DNA of 64,000 nucleotides from Chitinophaga sp. CF118 (GCF_900112615.1 NZ_FOMK01000009.1:186001-250000); one strand, 5' to 3'. Positions 33,812-43,405 are shown, counted from the first letter of the stretch. Notes: generated by a model from the sequence alone, not told the origin. Made by a program: numbers and translations.

Positions 33812-35159
33812 CGATATTAAACACGGGGTGGATCCTGAACTGATCCGCCGTTACCTGGCCGGCGAGCTGGATGACAAAGCTATGCACCTGCTGGAGAAGC
33901 AGGCGCTGGATGATCCATTTCTTGCCGAAGCGCTGGATGGGTTGGCCGCCTATGCACCTGATCAGCAAACCAACCTGGAGGATCTTAACAACCGCCTGGA
34001 ACAAAGGGTAGCACGTAAACAGATGCGGAAACTGCCGGTATATTATCGCTGGACTGCCGCTGCAATAGTTCTGTTGCTGGCAGGCATAGGTGTAATAAAG
34101 ATGTGGCAGTTGCCGGAAAAGCATGAAATGGCAAAAGTGATAGTTCCACAGGATACCACAGCACCTGCTGCAATTATGAATGAAAGTGGGCAAGCTTCAG
34201 CCAACCTGACAGATAAAAAGCCGGGTATAGGAGCTTCAGATGTCCCTAAACCATTATCAGCTACTCCTCCTGCCGAACCTGTCATGGCAAAGAAGAAGGC
34301 AATGCTGCAAAGTGATACCACTACTCAGGGTTGGTATGCTAATATACAGGGAGAGCCCGCGGCTCCCGCAAAAGATATGGAAGTGGCGAAAGAAGTGGAA
34401 GCAGCACCTTCAGTCCTTAGTGGTAAGGTTGCTGGTGTTAATATAAGCCGCCAGCCCACAGCTCCGGCCCCGGCTTTAGCACCCGCCAGGACGAGAATGC
34501 TTAGGGGAAGGGTGATTAGTGAGAATGATAACTCTGGTATGCCGGGTGCTACTGTTGCGGTTATTGGCACCAGCAAGGGGGCGATTACAGACAAGGATGG
34601 AAATTTTGCTGTTTCTGTGGACAGTACTGAAAAGGTACAGTTAAGTGTAAATGCCGTCGGCTTTATGAGTAAGAAACTGGCAATTGGAAATGAAGAGAAC
34701 AATCTCAATATTGCTATTGCCCAACAGAATAATAGTTTGAATGAAGTGACTGTAGTTGGCTACGGAGTCCAAAAGAAGAGCGTTGTAACCAGTGCTCAGG
34801 CTACTATAACTTCTAAGGACATTCACAGGCAGGAGATGCAGGAGATGGATAGTGAAAAGAGCAGGCGTAAAAAAGCAGCCTATCAGGTACCGTCTCCCGG
34901 AGAAGGATTTGAGAGCTATGAAAAATACATCGCAAAGAATGTCCGGTATCCTTCATCAGCACAAAATATAACTGGAAAAGTCCGCGTTGCTTTTACGGTA
35001 AAAGCAGATGGTAGGCTGGAAAATTTTAGAGTGCTCCGGAAGCTGCAGCCAGATTGCGATACAGAGGCTATCCGTGTAATTAAAGAGGGGCCGGCCTGGA
35101 TTCCCGCATCTGATGGTAAATCTACGCGTGTGCAGGTAGATGTTCCTTTTGCCCCCTGA
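33795..35159 (+). CDS. mosaic anti-sigma / carboxypeptidase-regulatory / TonB C-terminal protein
   Basis: 454 residues. Order: an N-terminal anti-sigma-like helical part (about 10-75, LIRRYLAGELDDKAMHLLEK); one membrane segment (about 87-104); a linker rich in Ala/Pro/Lys; SGKVAGVNISR (about 210-222), like the SusC plug phrase; a carboxypeptidase D regulatory-like domain (about 236-312, GATVAVIGTSKGAITDKDGNF); LNEVTVVGYGVQKK (about 316-330), the SusC-type TonB-receptor signature; and a TonB C-terminal domain (about 374-452, YIAKNVRYPSSAQNITGKV). It overlaps the sigma gene by 17 bp. It probably holds the sigma factor and links its release to TonB-type contacts; this is inference. Confidence 0.82.
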   Translation: MPHKHNDIKHGVDPELIRRYLAGELDDKAMHLLEKQALDDPFLAEALDGLAAYAPDQQTNLEDLNNRLEQRVARKQMRKLPVYYRWTAAAIVLLLAGIGVIKMWQLPEKHEMAKVIVPQDTTAPAAIMNESGQASANLTDKKPGIGASDVPKPLSATPPAEPVMAKKKAMLQSDTTTQGWYANIQGEPAAPAKDMEVAKEVEAAPSVLSGKVAGVNISRQPTAPAPALAPARTRMLRGRVISENDNSGMPGATVAVIGTSKGAITDKDGNFAVSVDSTEKVQLSVNAVGFMSKKLAIGNEENNLNIAIAQQNNSLNEVTVVGYGVQKKSVVTSAQATITSKDIHRQEMQEMDSEKSRRKKAAYQVPSPGEGFESYEKYIAKNVRYPSSAQNITGKVRVAFTVKADGRLENFRVLRKLQPDCDTEAIRVIKEGPAWIPASDGKSTRVQVDVPFAP

Positions 35160-35278
35160 GTATTATATGCTACTTTATAGTTGGCAACCCAGACTATAAT
35201 GCTCTGTGATTGCTCAAAGTATTATACGCTGCTTTGTTTTTCAACCTTATGATGTTGATTTTCTTTTTTGGGCGACTA

Positions 35279-35482
35279 TTATACTCTATTTTGTTTTATA
35301 GCCCTTATCAGTTTTCTATTCCGTCTGTTTTCACGACTGTCATTCAGTGAAAACGCAGCCCATATTGCGGCAGGGAGCCACCCAATTAATGTAATCTGCA
35401 AAAGCAGGCAAACGATACCTGTTAAAAGTTTACCTCTTAGAAAGAAAGATAGCCAGGGTAAAAGGATTGCTATCAGCATCAT
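35279..35482 (-). CDS. PMP3/YqaE-like small membrane protein
   Basis: 67 residues with two hydrophobic segments (about 3-19 and 21-44) in the PMP3/YqaE pattern: LIAILLPWLSFFLRGK, then GWLPAAIWAAFSLN, and a basic tail (RENRRNRKLIRAI). Family members are small membrane proteins induced by salt, cold or membrane stress in fungi, plants and bacteria. It lies 47 bp downstream of lutB on the same strand and may be a late part of that transcript. Confidence 0.7.
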   Translation of the reverse strand: MMLIAILLPWLSFFLRGKLLTGIVCLLLQITLIGWLPAAIWAAFSLNDSRENRRNRKLIRAIKQNRV

Positions 35483-35529
35483 AGCATAACGGTTTAAGAA
35501 TTAATAGTAAGAGTTGTAAAAATAAGATA

Positions 35530-36906
35530 CTATTTTTTTCGCTCTTTCCATAGCTGATTAAAGGATTTAGGTGCAAAAACAGGTAATTCCCTGTTATCCC
35601 CCCAGGCACCTGCAAAAAACTTCTTCATAAAGAAATTCTTGGTATTACCGCCTACAAGGTTCATCATACGGCGGCTTAGGCTAGCTTGTTTCCAGCCAAA
35701 CCAGGACATTTTTTCTCCACCTGAAGTCAGGTTATCCTCCACCGCTTTATGCCGGTTGTTCAGCAGCAGTTCATGAATATTGATGCGTACCGGGCACACT
35801 TCGGTACAGTTACCACAAAGGGAAGAGGCATAGCTGAGATGCATATTTTCTTCCATCCCTTTTAAGTGTGGAGTAATGACGGAACCAATAGGTCCGCTGT
35901 AGGTAGTACCATAGGTATGGCCTCCTATATTTTTATATACGGGGCATGCATTGAGGCAGGCACCACAACGGATGCAGTACAAGCTTTCCCGCATTTCCGT
36001 ATCTTTTAAAATGTTGGTACGTCCATTATCCATCAGGATCACATACATTTCTTCCGGACCATCCGTTTCGCCTTCCTGCCGTGGACCGCTGAAAATAGAA
36101 TTGTAGACGGTTACCTGCTGTCCGGTACCATAAGTAGCCAGAAGCGGCCAGAAAAGTGCCAGGTCATTGATGGATGGTAACATCTTTTCTATGCCTACCA
36201 GTACGATATGTGTTTTGGGGAAGGCTGTGCTCAATCGTGCATTCCCTTCATTTTCAGTAACAGCAACGGCCCCGATATCTGCCAGGATGAAGTTGGCACC
36301 GGTGATGCCTATCTCTGCATCCAGGTATTTCTGGCGTAATTTTTCGCGGGCTACCAGTGTAAGCTCCTGGGGAGTAAGGTTTGGTGCTGTGCCCAGCTTT
36401 TCTTCAAACAGGCGGGCTACATCTTCCTTACTTTTATGCATGGCTGGTGTAACGATGTGGTAAGGCGGTTCCCCGTCCAGCTGTTGGATATATTCTCCCA
36501 GGTCCGTTTCCACACATTCTATCCCATGTTTTGCCAGGAAGCTGTTCAGATGAACCTCTTCGGTGGCCATAGATTTACTTTTCACAATGCTTTTACATTG
36601 TTTCGCTTCACAGATGGCCAGGATTTCGTCCAGAACCTGCTGTGCATTCTCTGCCCAAATCACTTTCCCGCCCCGGCGTGTAAAGTTGGATTCAAAATCT
36701 TCCAGATGTTTATCAAGGTGCTCCAGTGCTCTCCACTTGATATTCTTGGCCCGTTCACGCGCTGTTGTAAGGTCGGCAAACTGGTGTTTACCGGCTTTAA
36801 CAGCCGTGTTATATTTACCAATATTATGATTGATGGTCTGTCGGTGGCCGAGGTCGGCCACTTTCTTTTCGCTATCTGCCAAAAAAGTGGACGCGTTCTG
36901 ATGCAT
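35530..36906 (-). CDS. lutB: L-lactate oxidation iron-sulfur protein LutB
   Basis: 458 residues. The N-terminal LUD domain (about 70-300) is followed by two [4Fe-4S] clusters in CIRCGACLNACPVY and CGNCTEVCPV (about 310-375), then a LutB-type C-terminal domain (about 385-455). LutB works with LutA and LutC to oxidise L-lactate to pyruvate. Neither lutA nor lutC lies next to it here, unlike the lutABC operons of many bacteria. Start ATG 36906 directly follows a DUF3109-side hairpin. Confidence 0.93.
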   Translation of the reverse strand: MHQNASTFLADSEKKVADLGHRQTINHNIGKYNTAVKAGKHQFADLTTARERAKNIKWRALEHLDKHLEDFESNFTRRGGKVIWAENAQQVLDEILAICEAKQCKSIVKSKSMATEEVHLNSFLAKHGIECVETDLGEYIQQLDGEPPYHIVTPAMHKSKEDVARLFEEKLGTAPNLTPQELTLVAREKLRQKYLDAEIGITGANFILADIGAVAVTENEGNARLSTAFPKTHIVLVGIEKMLPSINDLALFWPLLATYGTGQQVTVYNSIFSGPRQEGETDGPEEMYVILMDNGRTNILKDTEMRESLYCIRCGACLNACPVYKNIGGHTYGTTYSGPIGSVITPHLKGMEENMHLSYASSLCGNCTEVCPVRINIHELLLNNRHKAVEDNLTSGGEKMSWFGWKQASLSRRMMNLVGGNTKNFFMKKFFAGAWGDNRELPVFAPKSFNQLWKERKK

Positions 36907-36934
36907 ACGTTATTGAATTCGTAGTTCCGAATTA

Positions 36935-36969
36935 CAAAAGCCGTACCGCTTTACGGTATTTGGGCTTTG
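36935..36969 (-). terminator. hairpin between DUF3109 gene and lutB
   Basis: On the minus strand AAAGCCCAAATACCG pairs with CGGTACGGCTTTT with small internal mismatches, then TTTTG. It would end the DUF3109 transcript. Confidence 0.5.
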
Positions 36970-37024
36970 CTTAACAACTGTTGGTAAAGATAGGGAATTG
37001 AAAGGATAGGATGAGCTCGTTTGT

Positions 37025-37600
37025 CTACTCTGCTTTGTACTTCTTTAATGCTATTTTATCCAATACCTCGTAAAATTCCTTTCCGTATTTGCGGATAATC
37101 GCATCGCGCAGGAAACGGTATACCGGTACACGTAATGATTTACCGTTTTTACAGGCAGGTTTGCATATGTCCCAGCGGTCATAATTTACCGCTTCAAAAG
37201 CTTCGTATTTCGTTACCCGGATAGGATACAGATGGCAGGACACTGGTTTTTTGAAATCCACTATGCCATCATTATATGCCTTCTCTATGCCACATCCCAC
37301 CGTACCATAATCATCTATGGTTGCATAGGCACAGATTCCCTTGTTTACAATGGGAGTAACATACCCATATTCGTCATCTATGGTATTGGTACCTGTTTTT
37401 TCTATTTCTGCAATACCCTCTGGCCGCAGGTATGAAGCTATTTTAGGGTAGATTTTTTTGAGGATCTTTACTTCATCTTTTTCCAGCGGTGCACCACAAT
37501 CCCCGGCAACACAGCATGCCCCTTTACAGGCACCCAGATTGCAAACGAATTGTTCCTCAATCACTTCATCGCTGATATATTTATCGTCTATTATGATCAT
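37025..37600 (-). CDS. DUF3109-family cysteine-rich protein
   Basis: 191 residues. Cysteines are concentrated in CNLGACKGACCVAGDC (about residues 20-35), plus GCGIEKA, SCHLYP and CKPACK, a pattern typical of DUF3109/YkgJ-like proteins that may bind zinc or an iron-sulfur cluster. No reaction is known for the family. The gene is downstream of gldD by 124 bp on the same strand. A 12-bp palindrome ACAACATGTTGT (37673-37684) lies in its upstream region. Confidence 0.88.
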   Translation of the reverse strand: MIIIDDKYISDEVIEEQFVCNLGACKGACCVAGDCGAPLEKDEVKILKKIYPKIASYLRPEGIAEIEKTGTNTIDDEYGYVTPIVNKGICAYATIDDYGTVGCGIEKAYNDGIVDFKKPVSCHLYPIRVTKYEAFEAVNYDRWDICKPACKNGKSLRVPVYRFLRDAIIRKYGKEFYEVLDKIALKKYKAE

Positions 37601-37724
37601 TGTTAGTTAGCATCAATACTTACACGTGTTCTAATACCCGCGAAATTACAACAATCCAGCTGGTTTGCATAAACAACATGTTGTATGTTTAATGCAGAGA
37701 ATGCCGTTACCCATAAACTATTTA

Positions 37725-38348
37725 TTATCTCCACTTTAGGGTCTCCACCAGGTGTAGCATATCCTGTTGAAGGAACTGGTTTACAGGCGCAAGAGAATCT
37801 GCATTGGGTGCAGCATCAAAATAGAGTGCGCCTCGAAGGAAATGACGGACAGAATCTGTCACGAAGAATTGTTTGGCAGAGGCAGCATTACCCCCTACTT
37901 CGTAAAAAAGACCATTTACATTGTTAGGGGTAGCAATTGTTTTTTCATCAATGTATTCAGCCTTATAAGTGTGTTTATAGGTCATTTTGAATGCATCATT
38001 GATTAGTTGCTGAAAGTCATTCTGTGATTTGCCTATTTCTTTATAGCTCATGTAGATTTTACCGTTGAGGGAAGGGAACTCTACATTGATCCAGTACGGA
38101 TTTTCAGTTTTCTGGCCAAAGAACAGGCTATCTTTTACAATATTTGCGTAAACGGGATATTCGAATGTGTAAGGATATCCCGGTTTATCAAAAAGCCGGT
38201 ATTCTCTTTTGGGAAATTTTATCTCAAAATATCCACGTGGTTTAGGCGTATATGTTTGTTCACAGGCAGTTATGAATAATAATAGTGTAAATAACCAGCT
38301 ATAAGCAGGTAGTATAAGGTAGATCTTGTTCCTTTTAGATATCATCAC
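37725..38348 (-). CDS. gldD: gliding motility lipoprotein GldD
   Basis: 207 residues. A hydrophobic leader ends in a lipobox at FITAC (Cys29). The mature part has YTPKPRGYFEIKFPKREY, which I recognise as GldD. The protein is a lipoprotein needed for gliding/type IX secretion in Flavobacterium johnsoniae and is retained in many Bacteroidota. It follows gldE by 27 bp on the same strand, the conserved ssb-gldE-gldD order. Confidence 0.92.
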   Translation of the reverse strand: MMISKRNKIYLILPAYSWLFTLLLFITACEQTYTPKPRGYFEIKFPKREYRLFDKPGYPYTFEYPVYANIVKDSLFFGQKTENPYWINVEFPSLNGKIYMSYKEIGKSQNDFQQLINDAFKMTYKHTYKAEYIDEKTIATPNNVNGLFYEVGGNAASAKQFFVTDSVRHFLRGALYFDAAPNADSLAPVNQFLQQDMLHLVETLKWR

Positions 38349-38375
38349 AAGCTGGTTGTTATGGTCACTGCTGTT

Positions 38376-39734
38376 TTATTCTTCTTCTGCATTTTGGCGG
38401 ATGCTTATCTGTACTTTCTGGATACGCATTTTACTTACTTCCAGTACGGTAAAGTCATATTGCTCGTGGCTGATCACGCTATTCTCTTCTGGGAATTTCC
38501 CTGCGAGTTCCAGGATCAGGCCGCCGATGGAATCACTCTCTCCTTTTATTACTTCAAAAGTATCCGGAGGGATGTTCATGATTCGGCAAACGTCATTGAG
38601 CATGGTTTTACCTTCAAATACGTAGGTAAAGTTGTCCACCTTGCTGTAATTGAACTCTTCTTCATCAAACTCATCTTTGATATCACCTATCACTTCCTCT
38701 ACGATGTCTTCCAGGGTCACGATCCCGGAAGTGCCACCAAACTCGTCCACTACTACAGCAAAGTGCATTCGTCTTGTCTGAAATTCGGAGAGGAGATCTT
38801 CAATCAGTTTATGACCATGCACGAAGAATGGTTGCCGCATAACGGTATGCCAATCAAATGCAGTTCCTTTATCGAGGTGGGGCAGGAGGTCTTTTGTATG
38901 GATTACCCCTACAATATTGTCAAGATTGCCTTTATATACCGGTAAACGGGAATAATGCAGATCTGCCACATGTTTTACAACGGAGGGGAAGGGATCATCA
39001 TATTCAATACCAGACACATCCAGACGGGTATGCATGATCTGTTTTACGGTGATATTACCAAATTTGAGGATTCCTTTGAGTATGTTTTTCTCTTCCTGGG
39101 AGGCGGTAGGGTCTACACTCATTTCGATGGCTTCATCTATTTCCTGGTAGTTCACTGCGCCGCTGCCTCTGTGGAAGAATTTCGCCTCAATGCTTTCGCT
39201 TACGCTTACATAGAAGTCGCTTACCGGTTCCAGGGTAGCATGTATAATGCTGACAAACCAGGCGAAGTAGGTAGCGAAGCGGATATTATTCTGGGCAGCC
39301 CATACACGGGGAAGTACCTGGCCGAAGAAGAGGAGGACGAAAGTAATGATTGCAATCCGCACTACAAATGATACGACCGGCAGGGTTTGAAGGTCTTCCA
39401 TTTGGGTAATGAGGTAGTTGGTAACCAGGATAAAAGCCAGGGAAAGGAGAATGCCGGCTATCTGGAGGGATGCCAGGAGGGACCGTGGCTTTTCCAGTAG
39501 TTTCGTAATCAGCTTGCCGCTGGTGTTCTGCCTCGTTTTAAGGGCATTTAAATCTTTATAGTTCAGCGAGAAGAAGGCTACTTCTGCGCCAGATACGATG
39601 AAGGCAAGTAATAACAATATAAATATTACAAGGAGGTAAATCACCACATTAGGGGTGGCAATTGGTACTGCTGCTTGTAATGTGGTAAGCTTACCGAATA
39701 GAATGCTTGCCGGATAGGTGTCCAAATTGTTCAA
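38376..39734 (-). CDS. gldE: gliding motility-associated CNNM/CBS membrane protein GldE
   Basis: 452 residues. A CNNM (DUF21) transmembrane domain with four segments (about 28-180) is followed by a CBS pair (about 215-340: HTRLDVSGIEYDDPFPSVV, then RMHFAVVVDEFGGTSGIVTLED) and a CorC/HlyC domain (about 355-445: NFTYVFEGKTMLNDV). CNNM/CorC proteins move Mg2+ or Co2+. In F. johnsoniae, GldE partners genetically with GldD. Start ATG or TTG at 39734 is the first in frame. Confidence 0.92.
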   Translation of the reverse strand: MNNLDTYPASILFGKLTTLQAAVPIATPNVVIYLLVIFILLLLAFIVSGAEVAFFSLNYKDLNALKTRQNTSGKLITKLLEKPRSLLASLQIAGILLSLAFILVTNYLITQMEDLQTLPVVSFVVRIAIITFVLLFFGQVLPRVWAAQNNIRFATYFAWFVSIIHATLEPVSDFYVSVSESIEAKFFHRGSGAVNYQEIDEAIEMSVDPTASQEEKNILKGILKFGNITVKQIMHTRLDVSGIEYDDPFPSVVKHVADLHYSRLPVYKGNLDNIVGVIHTKDLLPHLDKGTAFDWHTVMRQPFFVHGHKLIEDLLSEFQTRRMHFAVVVDEFGGTSGIVTLEDIVEEVIGDIKDEFDEEEFNYSKVDNFTYVFEGKTMLNDVCRIMNIPPDTFEVIKGESDSIGGLILELAGKFPEENSVISHEQYDFTVLEVSKMRIQKVQISIRQNAEEE

Positions 39735-39838
39735 CTTTGACGTGATAAATATTAAACCTGAGACTTTACACTACAAAGCAGGTTCCAAAAAAATGGGAAA
39801 GAAATTCAGGTATTAAATTGAATCGCTTTCCCTATATG

Positions 39839-39846
39839 CAAATATA
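39839..39846 (-). promoter_or_regulatory. -7 box candidate upstream of gldE
   Basis: TATATTTG on the minus strand, about 104 nt before gldE. A CAA (TTG on the minus strand) at 39871-39873 leaves a 24-nt spacer, slightly long. Confidence 0.35.
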
Positions 39847-39904
39847 AGTAATGTCCCATTACGGGATTATCAATTAAAAAGAATTAATATTTTTATTTGA
39901 ATAG

Positions 39905-40360
39905 TTAAAAGGGCAGATCGTCCGCAGCGTCGTTCATTTGGGGTGGGATTTCCATGTTGGGGAAGTTATCTCCTGTAGAGCTACCTGTATTACTATGATG
40001 GATAGCGCTTTCAGTATTGTTGAGATCCATCCGTTTGTCCAACATAACTAAATTATCACCTACAACTTCTGTAGCAAATTTTTTATTTCCTTCCTTATCT
40101 TCCCAGCTACGGGTACGTAAGCGGCCTTCAATGTATACAAGGCTACCTTTGTGCAGGTATTTCTGTGCCAGTTCTGCGAGTCCGCGCCATAATACAACGG
40201 TATGCCATTCTGTTTGGGATATCAGTTTACCGGCCCTGTCCTTAAATGTTTCTGTAGTAGCAAGCGAAAACTTAGCTACTGCAATATTACCTTCTAAAAA
40301 TTGTACATCCGGATCTCTACCCAAGTTGCCAATCAGGATTACTTTATTAACACCTCTCAT
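39905..40360 (-). CDS. ssb: single-stranded DNA-binding protein
   Basis: 151 residues. The OB fold covers about 1-105 (VNKVILIGNLGRDPDVQF at the start, then EWHTVVLWRGLAELAQKYL and YIEGRLRTRSWEDK). A short flexible tail ends in the acidic DDLPF tip that recruits repair and replication proteins. It lies between mutY and gldE on the same strand. Confidence 0.96.
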   Translation of the reverse strand: MRGVNKVILIGNLGRDPDVQFLEGNIAVAKFSLATTETFKDRAGKLISQTEWHTVVLWRGLAELAQKYLHKGSLVYIEGRLRTRSWEDKEGNKKFATEVVGDNLVMLDKRMDLNNTESAIHHSNTGSSTGDNFPNMEIPPQMNDAADDLPF

Positions 40361-40539
40361 TGTTGCAGGTTTTAATCTATTGATTTAAACTATTGAAAAT
40401 ATATTCTTCTTAAATAAAACAACCTTCTTAAAGTTAATATTTTTTTCCAATCGACAGGGAAAATTTTAAGGCATACTTTTAGCTTCAAATACCTTGCCGC
40501 AGCAAGTTAAGAGCAATTATCCCGCCCGGAATTATTAGA

Positions 40540-41604
40540 TCAAAACAGGCTTAACTCTCCGCTTTTAAGAAAATCTGTAATGGTTTTCGGAAAGGCGAAA
40601 TCATCCAGTTGTTTACGTGGAACTGCAATGTAGCCGGGCATTTCCGGTTGTTTTGATACTGACAGATAAATGAACTGACTATAAATTTTCTGATGTGTAA
40701 GCTGCTGCTTGAATGCAGCAGACATGCCTTCTATGTTGTAACGCATATCACCCAATGTATTTTTAAAGACGGGCATTGTCCGTAACGTGGAAATATCTGC
40801 TGGTTGTTGTGTTTCTACTAATATGAATTCGTGCAGGTTCTGCCAGATGTCGTTTTCTATACGTTTGCGAATATAGAGTTTGTCTTTGTATTGTAGCACC
40901 AGGTAGTTAAAGTATCTTTTTTTTACCACCAGTTTTTTTGATTTTACCGGTAAGAGGGTAGTAAGGTTAAGTTGCAGAGCTTTACATTTTTTGGCCAGCG
41001 GACAAATGTTACAGGCAGGCTGCTGGGGCTTACAGATCACTGCCCCGAAGTCCATGATGCTCTGGTTATAGACTGCCGACTGAGCATGTGGTAGCAATTC
41101 CTGTGCAAGTGTTGTGAATTGTTTTTTGCCGGCAGTACTATCAATCGGGGTATCAATATCAAAAAACCTGGATAATACGCGGAATACATTCCCATCTAAT
41201 ACTGCATGTGGCAGATTAAAGGCAAAAGAAGCAATAGCTGCCGCAGTGTATGGACCTACCCCCTTGAGAGATTGTATGGATTCGTATGTATTGGGAAAAT
41301 GACCGTGGAACTGTTCCACAATCTGTCTGGCAGCAGCCAGCATATTTTTACAACGGGCATAATATCCCAGTCCCTGCCAGAGACGGAAAACGGCTTCTTC
41401 CGGAGCAGCAGCCAGATCCTGAACGGTGGGATAGGCCTGGATGAAGTTCTCATAATATGCCCATCCCTGTTCTACACGGGTTTGTTGCAGGATAATTTCA
41501 GACAGCCATATCCGGTAGGGATCCTTCTCACCTTTCCAGGGCATGGAGCGTGAATTATCATTGCTGTTCCATTGGAGGAGGGCCGGGGGAAAGAATTGCT
41601 TCAT
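40540..41604 (-). CDS. mutY: A/G-specific adenine glycosylase
   Basis: 354 residues. The N-terminal HhH-GPD domain has the catalytic Glu in WLSEIILQQTRVEQ, helix-hairpin-helix LKGVGPYTAAAIASF and Asp in VLDGNVFRVLSRF. The [4Fe-4S] loop is complete: C-x6-C-x2-C-x5-C in CKPQQPACNICPLAKKC. A C-terminal NUDIX-like domain (about 230-350) recognises 8-oxo-G opposite adenine. It removes A from A:8-oxoG mispairs. Confidence 0.96.
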   Translation of the reverse strand: MKQFFPPALLQWNSNDNSRSMPWKGEKDPYRIWLSEIILQQTRVEQGWAYYENFIQAYPTVQDLAAAPEEAVFRLWQGLGYYARCKNMLAAARQIVEQFHGHFPNTYESIQSLKGVGPYTAAAIASFAFNLPHAVLDGNVFRVLSRFFDIDTPIDSTAGKKQFTTLAQELLPHAQSAVYNQSIMDFGAVICKPQQPACNICPLAKKCKALQLNLTTLLPVKSKKLVVKKRYFNYLVLQYKDKLYIRKRIENDIWQNLHEFILVETQQPADISTLRTMPVFKNTLGDMRYNIEGMSAAFKQQLTHQKIYSQFIYLSVSKQPEMPGYIAVPRKQLDDFAFPKTITDFLKSGELSLF

Positions 41605-42248
41605 TAGTTATAAACGGGACGCTCCTGTGTGGAAGCGACTTGGAATTTTATTACAAATATAATGGGTGGATAGGGATAAAAGGGACAACTAATGACCTTA
41701 GAGGTAAGATTTTATGAAATTTTTTCAAGGGCCAGGAAGGTAGATTGTGTTTGATGACATCGATTTCTGTCCTGGAGAATAACCCTGGATTATACTATTT
41801 AGAGCCTTTTCTGGTACTGTCCGGGATACTGAAACGAATAGTTTTATAACAGAACTTATTGGGAAATAGACGAATATGTTAAGATATGCGTTATATAAAT
41901 GTAGCATTTGAGTATTGATTTCAGCTATTTAGGACACATATTTGGTCCTTAAGTGCAGAAAAAAAAGGTGAAATGAATATTATTTTTTGTATATTCGTTA
42001 ATGAGTGGTTTAGTGAAAATTTGTATGTCATACCTATAAAAGTGAACATGTACTGGTCAATAGTAATGAAATTATTCCTTCGTCCCAATTGTCCAACATT
42101 TTGCCTAGTAGTTAATAGTTAATGACTTGCATCCGGAAATATTAAGAAAAAGTAAGGTATAAGAAAAAAAGATAAAATTTATTTGCTTAAAATTCAGCAA
42201 TTAAAAAAAAATAGATAATTTTGGGACAAGTAATCCTTCGCTTCAATT
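41605..42248. other. 644-bp divergent intergenic region between mutY and HU gene
   Basis: Contains start regions of two divergent genes and A-rich tracts (about 42150-42215). Short frames on both strands look like noise. No RNA gene or terminator recognised. Confidence 0.5.
42216..42223 (+). promoter_or_regulatory. -7 box candidate for the HU gene
   Basis: TAATTTTG matches TAnnTTTG, 25 nt before ATG 42249, behind a nine-A tract. The nearest TTG (42183) is too far upstream for a -33 element. Confidence 0.4.
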
Positions 42249-42536
42249 ATGAGAAAAGCTGACTTAATTAACAATATTGCTGAAAAAACCGGCATACCTA
42301 AAGTAGATGTGTTAGTAACACTAGAGGCCATGTTTAAGGAGGTCAAAGAAGCGTTGGCTAATGGCGAGCATATCTATATAAGGGGATTCGGTAGCTTTAT
42401 TACCAAGAAAAGGGCTGCGAAGATCGGCCGTAACATAAAGAAAAATGTTGCAGTTGAAATTCCAGAGCACTTTATTCCGGCCTTTAAGCCGTCAAAAGAA
42501 TTCGTTGCAGAAGTAAAGAAGCTTAAAAGTTCTTAA
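42249..42536 (+). CDS. HU/IHF-family DNA-binding protein
   Basis: 95 residues. The HU fold is complete: N-terminal dimer helices (ADLINNIAEKTGIPKVDV), then YIRGFGSFITKKRAAKIGRN leading into the DNA-binding arm, and FIPAFKPSKEFV after it. It compacts and bends DNA. Its stop is 23 bp before the TPR gene, so they may be co-transcribed. Confidence 0.94.
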   Translation: MRKADLINNIAEKTGIPKVDVLVTLEAMFKEVKEALANGEHIYIRGFGSFITKKRAAKIGRNIKKNVAVEIPEHFIPAFKPSKEFVAEVKKLKSS

Positions 42537-42559
42537 TTTCGCAGCCTAATCTTAAAGGC

Positions 42560-43405
42560 GTGCAAAAAAAACAAGTTCTCCTGGTTGGTGCCGCTGCGGC
42601 ATTACTTATAGTATTGGTAGCCTTCGGCCGCACCATACCACATTCGGACAAAAAAGCGATGCCAACTGACACACACATGCATAGTGGTGGTCAGGAGGGA
42701 CAACCTATTGCCTTCAACGAATTGCTGGCAGCAGCCAAGCAAAAAGTACCCGCATCAAAATTGCTCTCTATCACAACTTTGGAAAACAAGGTTGTGAGAG
42801 GTGATGTTAAGAATCAGCAAATAGCCGCTTATAAAGAATTGTATGCTACCTGGGATAGCCTGAATCAATTACCCATTGCTGCTTATTATCTTGGCGAAGC
42901 AGCCAAGTTGGAAAATTCCGAAAAAAGTCTCACCTTTGCAGCCAATTTATTTTTAGAACACCTGGAACACGCACAGGATCCTGCTGTATCGAAATGGGAA
43001 AGCTTGCAGGCTATTACCTTACTCGATCAGGCCCTTCAGCTTAGTCCCGGTAATGATTCCCTGAAAATAAAACAGGCGCTGCTGTATATGAATACCGGCG
43101 AGCCTATGACGGGTGTGGCAAAACTCAAGGAGGTAGTGGCAACCAATCCTGATAATGTTGAAGCTCAGTTAACTTTGGCAAATTTGGCTATTCAATCTGG
43201 CCAGAACGACAAGGCTATCGAAAGGATGGAAACGTTTCTACAGAAACATCCTGACGAAGCTAAAGCTATATTTGTCATGGCAGAGGCTTACCGCAGCAAA
43301 GGTGATGTCAAGAAAGCGGTTGAATTATTTGAGCAATGTAAAAAGCTACTCAAGGATCCATCGCTAAAAGCGGAAATCGACAACTATATTAAAAGCATTA
43401 GATAA
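42560..43405 (+). CDS. membrane-anchored TPR-repeat protein
   Basis: 281 residues from GTG 42560. A single N-terminal hydrophobic segment (about 5-23) is followed by a helical domain (about 50-140) and TPR units (about 150-275: AITLLDQALQLSPGNDSL, VAKLKEVVATNPDNVEA, AIERMETFLQKHPDEAKA, AVELFEQCKKLL). The arrangement suggests a periplasmic scaffold. It lies between HU and the COX24-type small gene and just upstream of RNase G, a neighbourhood that looks conserved in Chitinophagaceae (from memory). Confidence 0.8.
   Translation: MQKKQVLLVGAAAALLIVLVAFGRTIPHSDKKAMPTDTHMHSGGQEGQPIAFNELLAAAKQKVPASKLLSITTLENKVVRGDVKNQQIAAYKELYATWDSLNQLPIAAYYLGEAAKLENSEKSLTFAANLFLEHLEHAQDPAVSKWESLQAITLLDQALQLSPGNDSLKIKQALLYMNTGEPMTGVAKLKEVVATNPDNVEAQLTLANLAIQSGQNDKAIERMETFLQKHPDEAKAIFVMAEAYRSKGDVKKAVELFEQCKKLLKDPSLKAEIDNYIKSIR

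Noticed and set aside
37673..37684. ACAACATGTTGT palindrome upstream of the DUF3109 gene as an operator
   Set aside because: A 12-bp palindrome can occur by chance in 64 kb, and no regulator is linked; noted only in the gene entry.
41725..41907. 60-codon minus-strand frame in the mutY-HU gap
   Set aside because: Low-complexity, AT-biased, no signal peptide or motif; likely chance.
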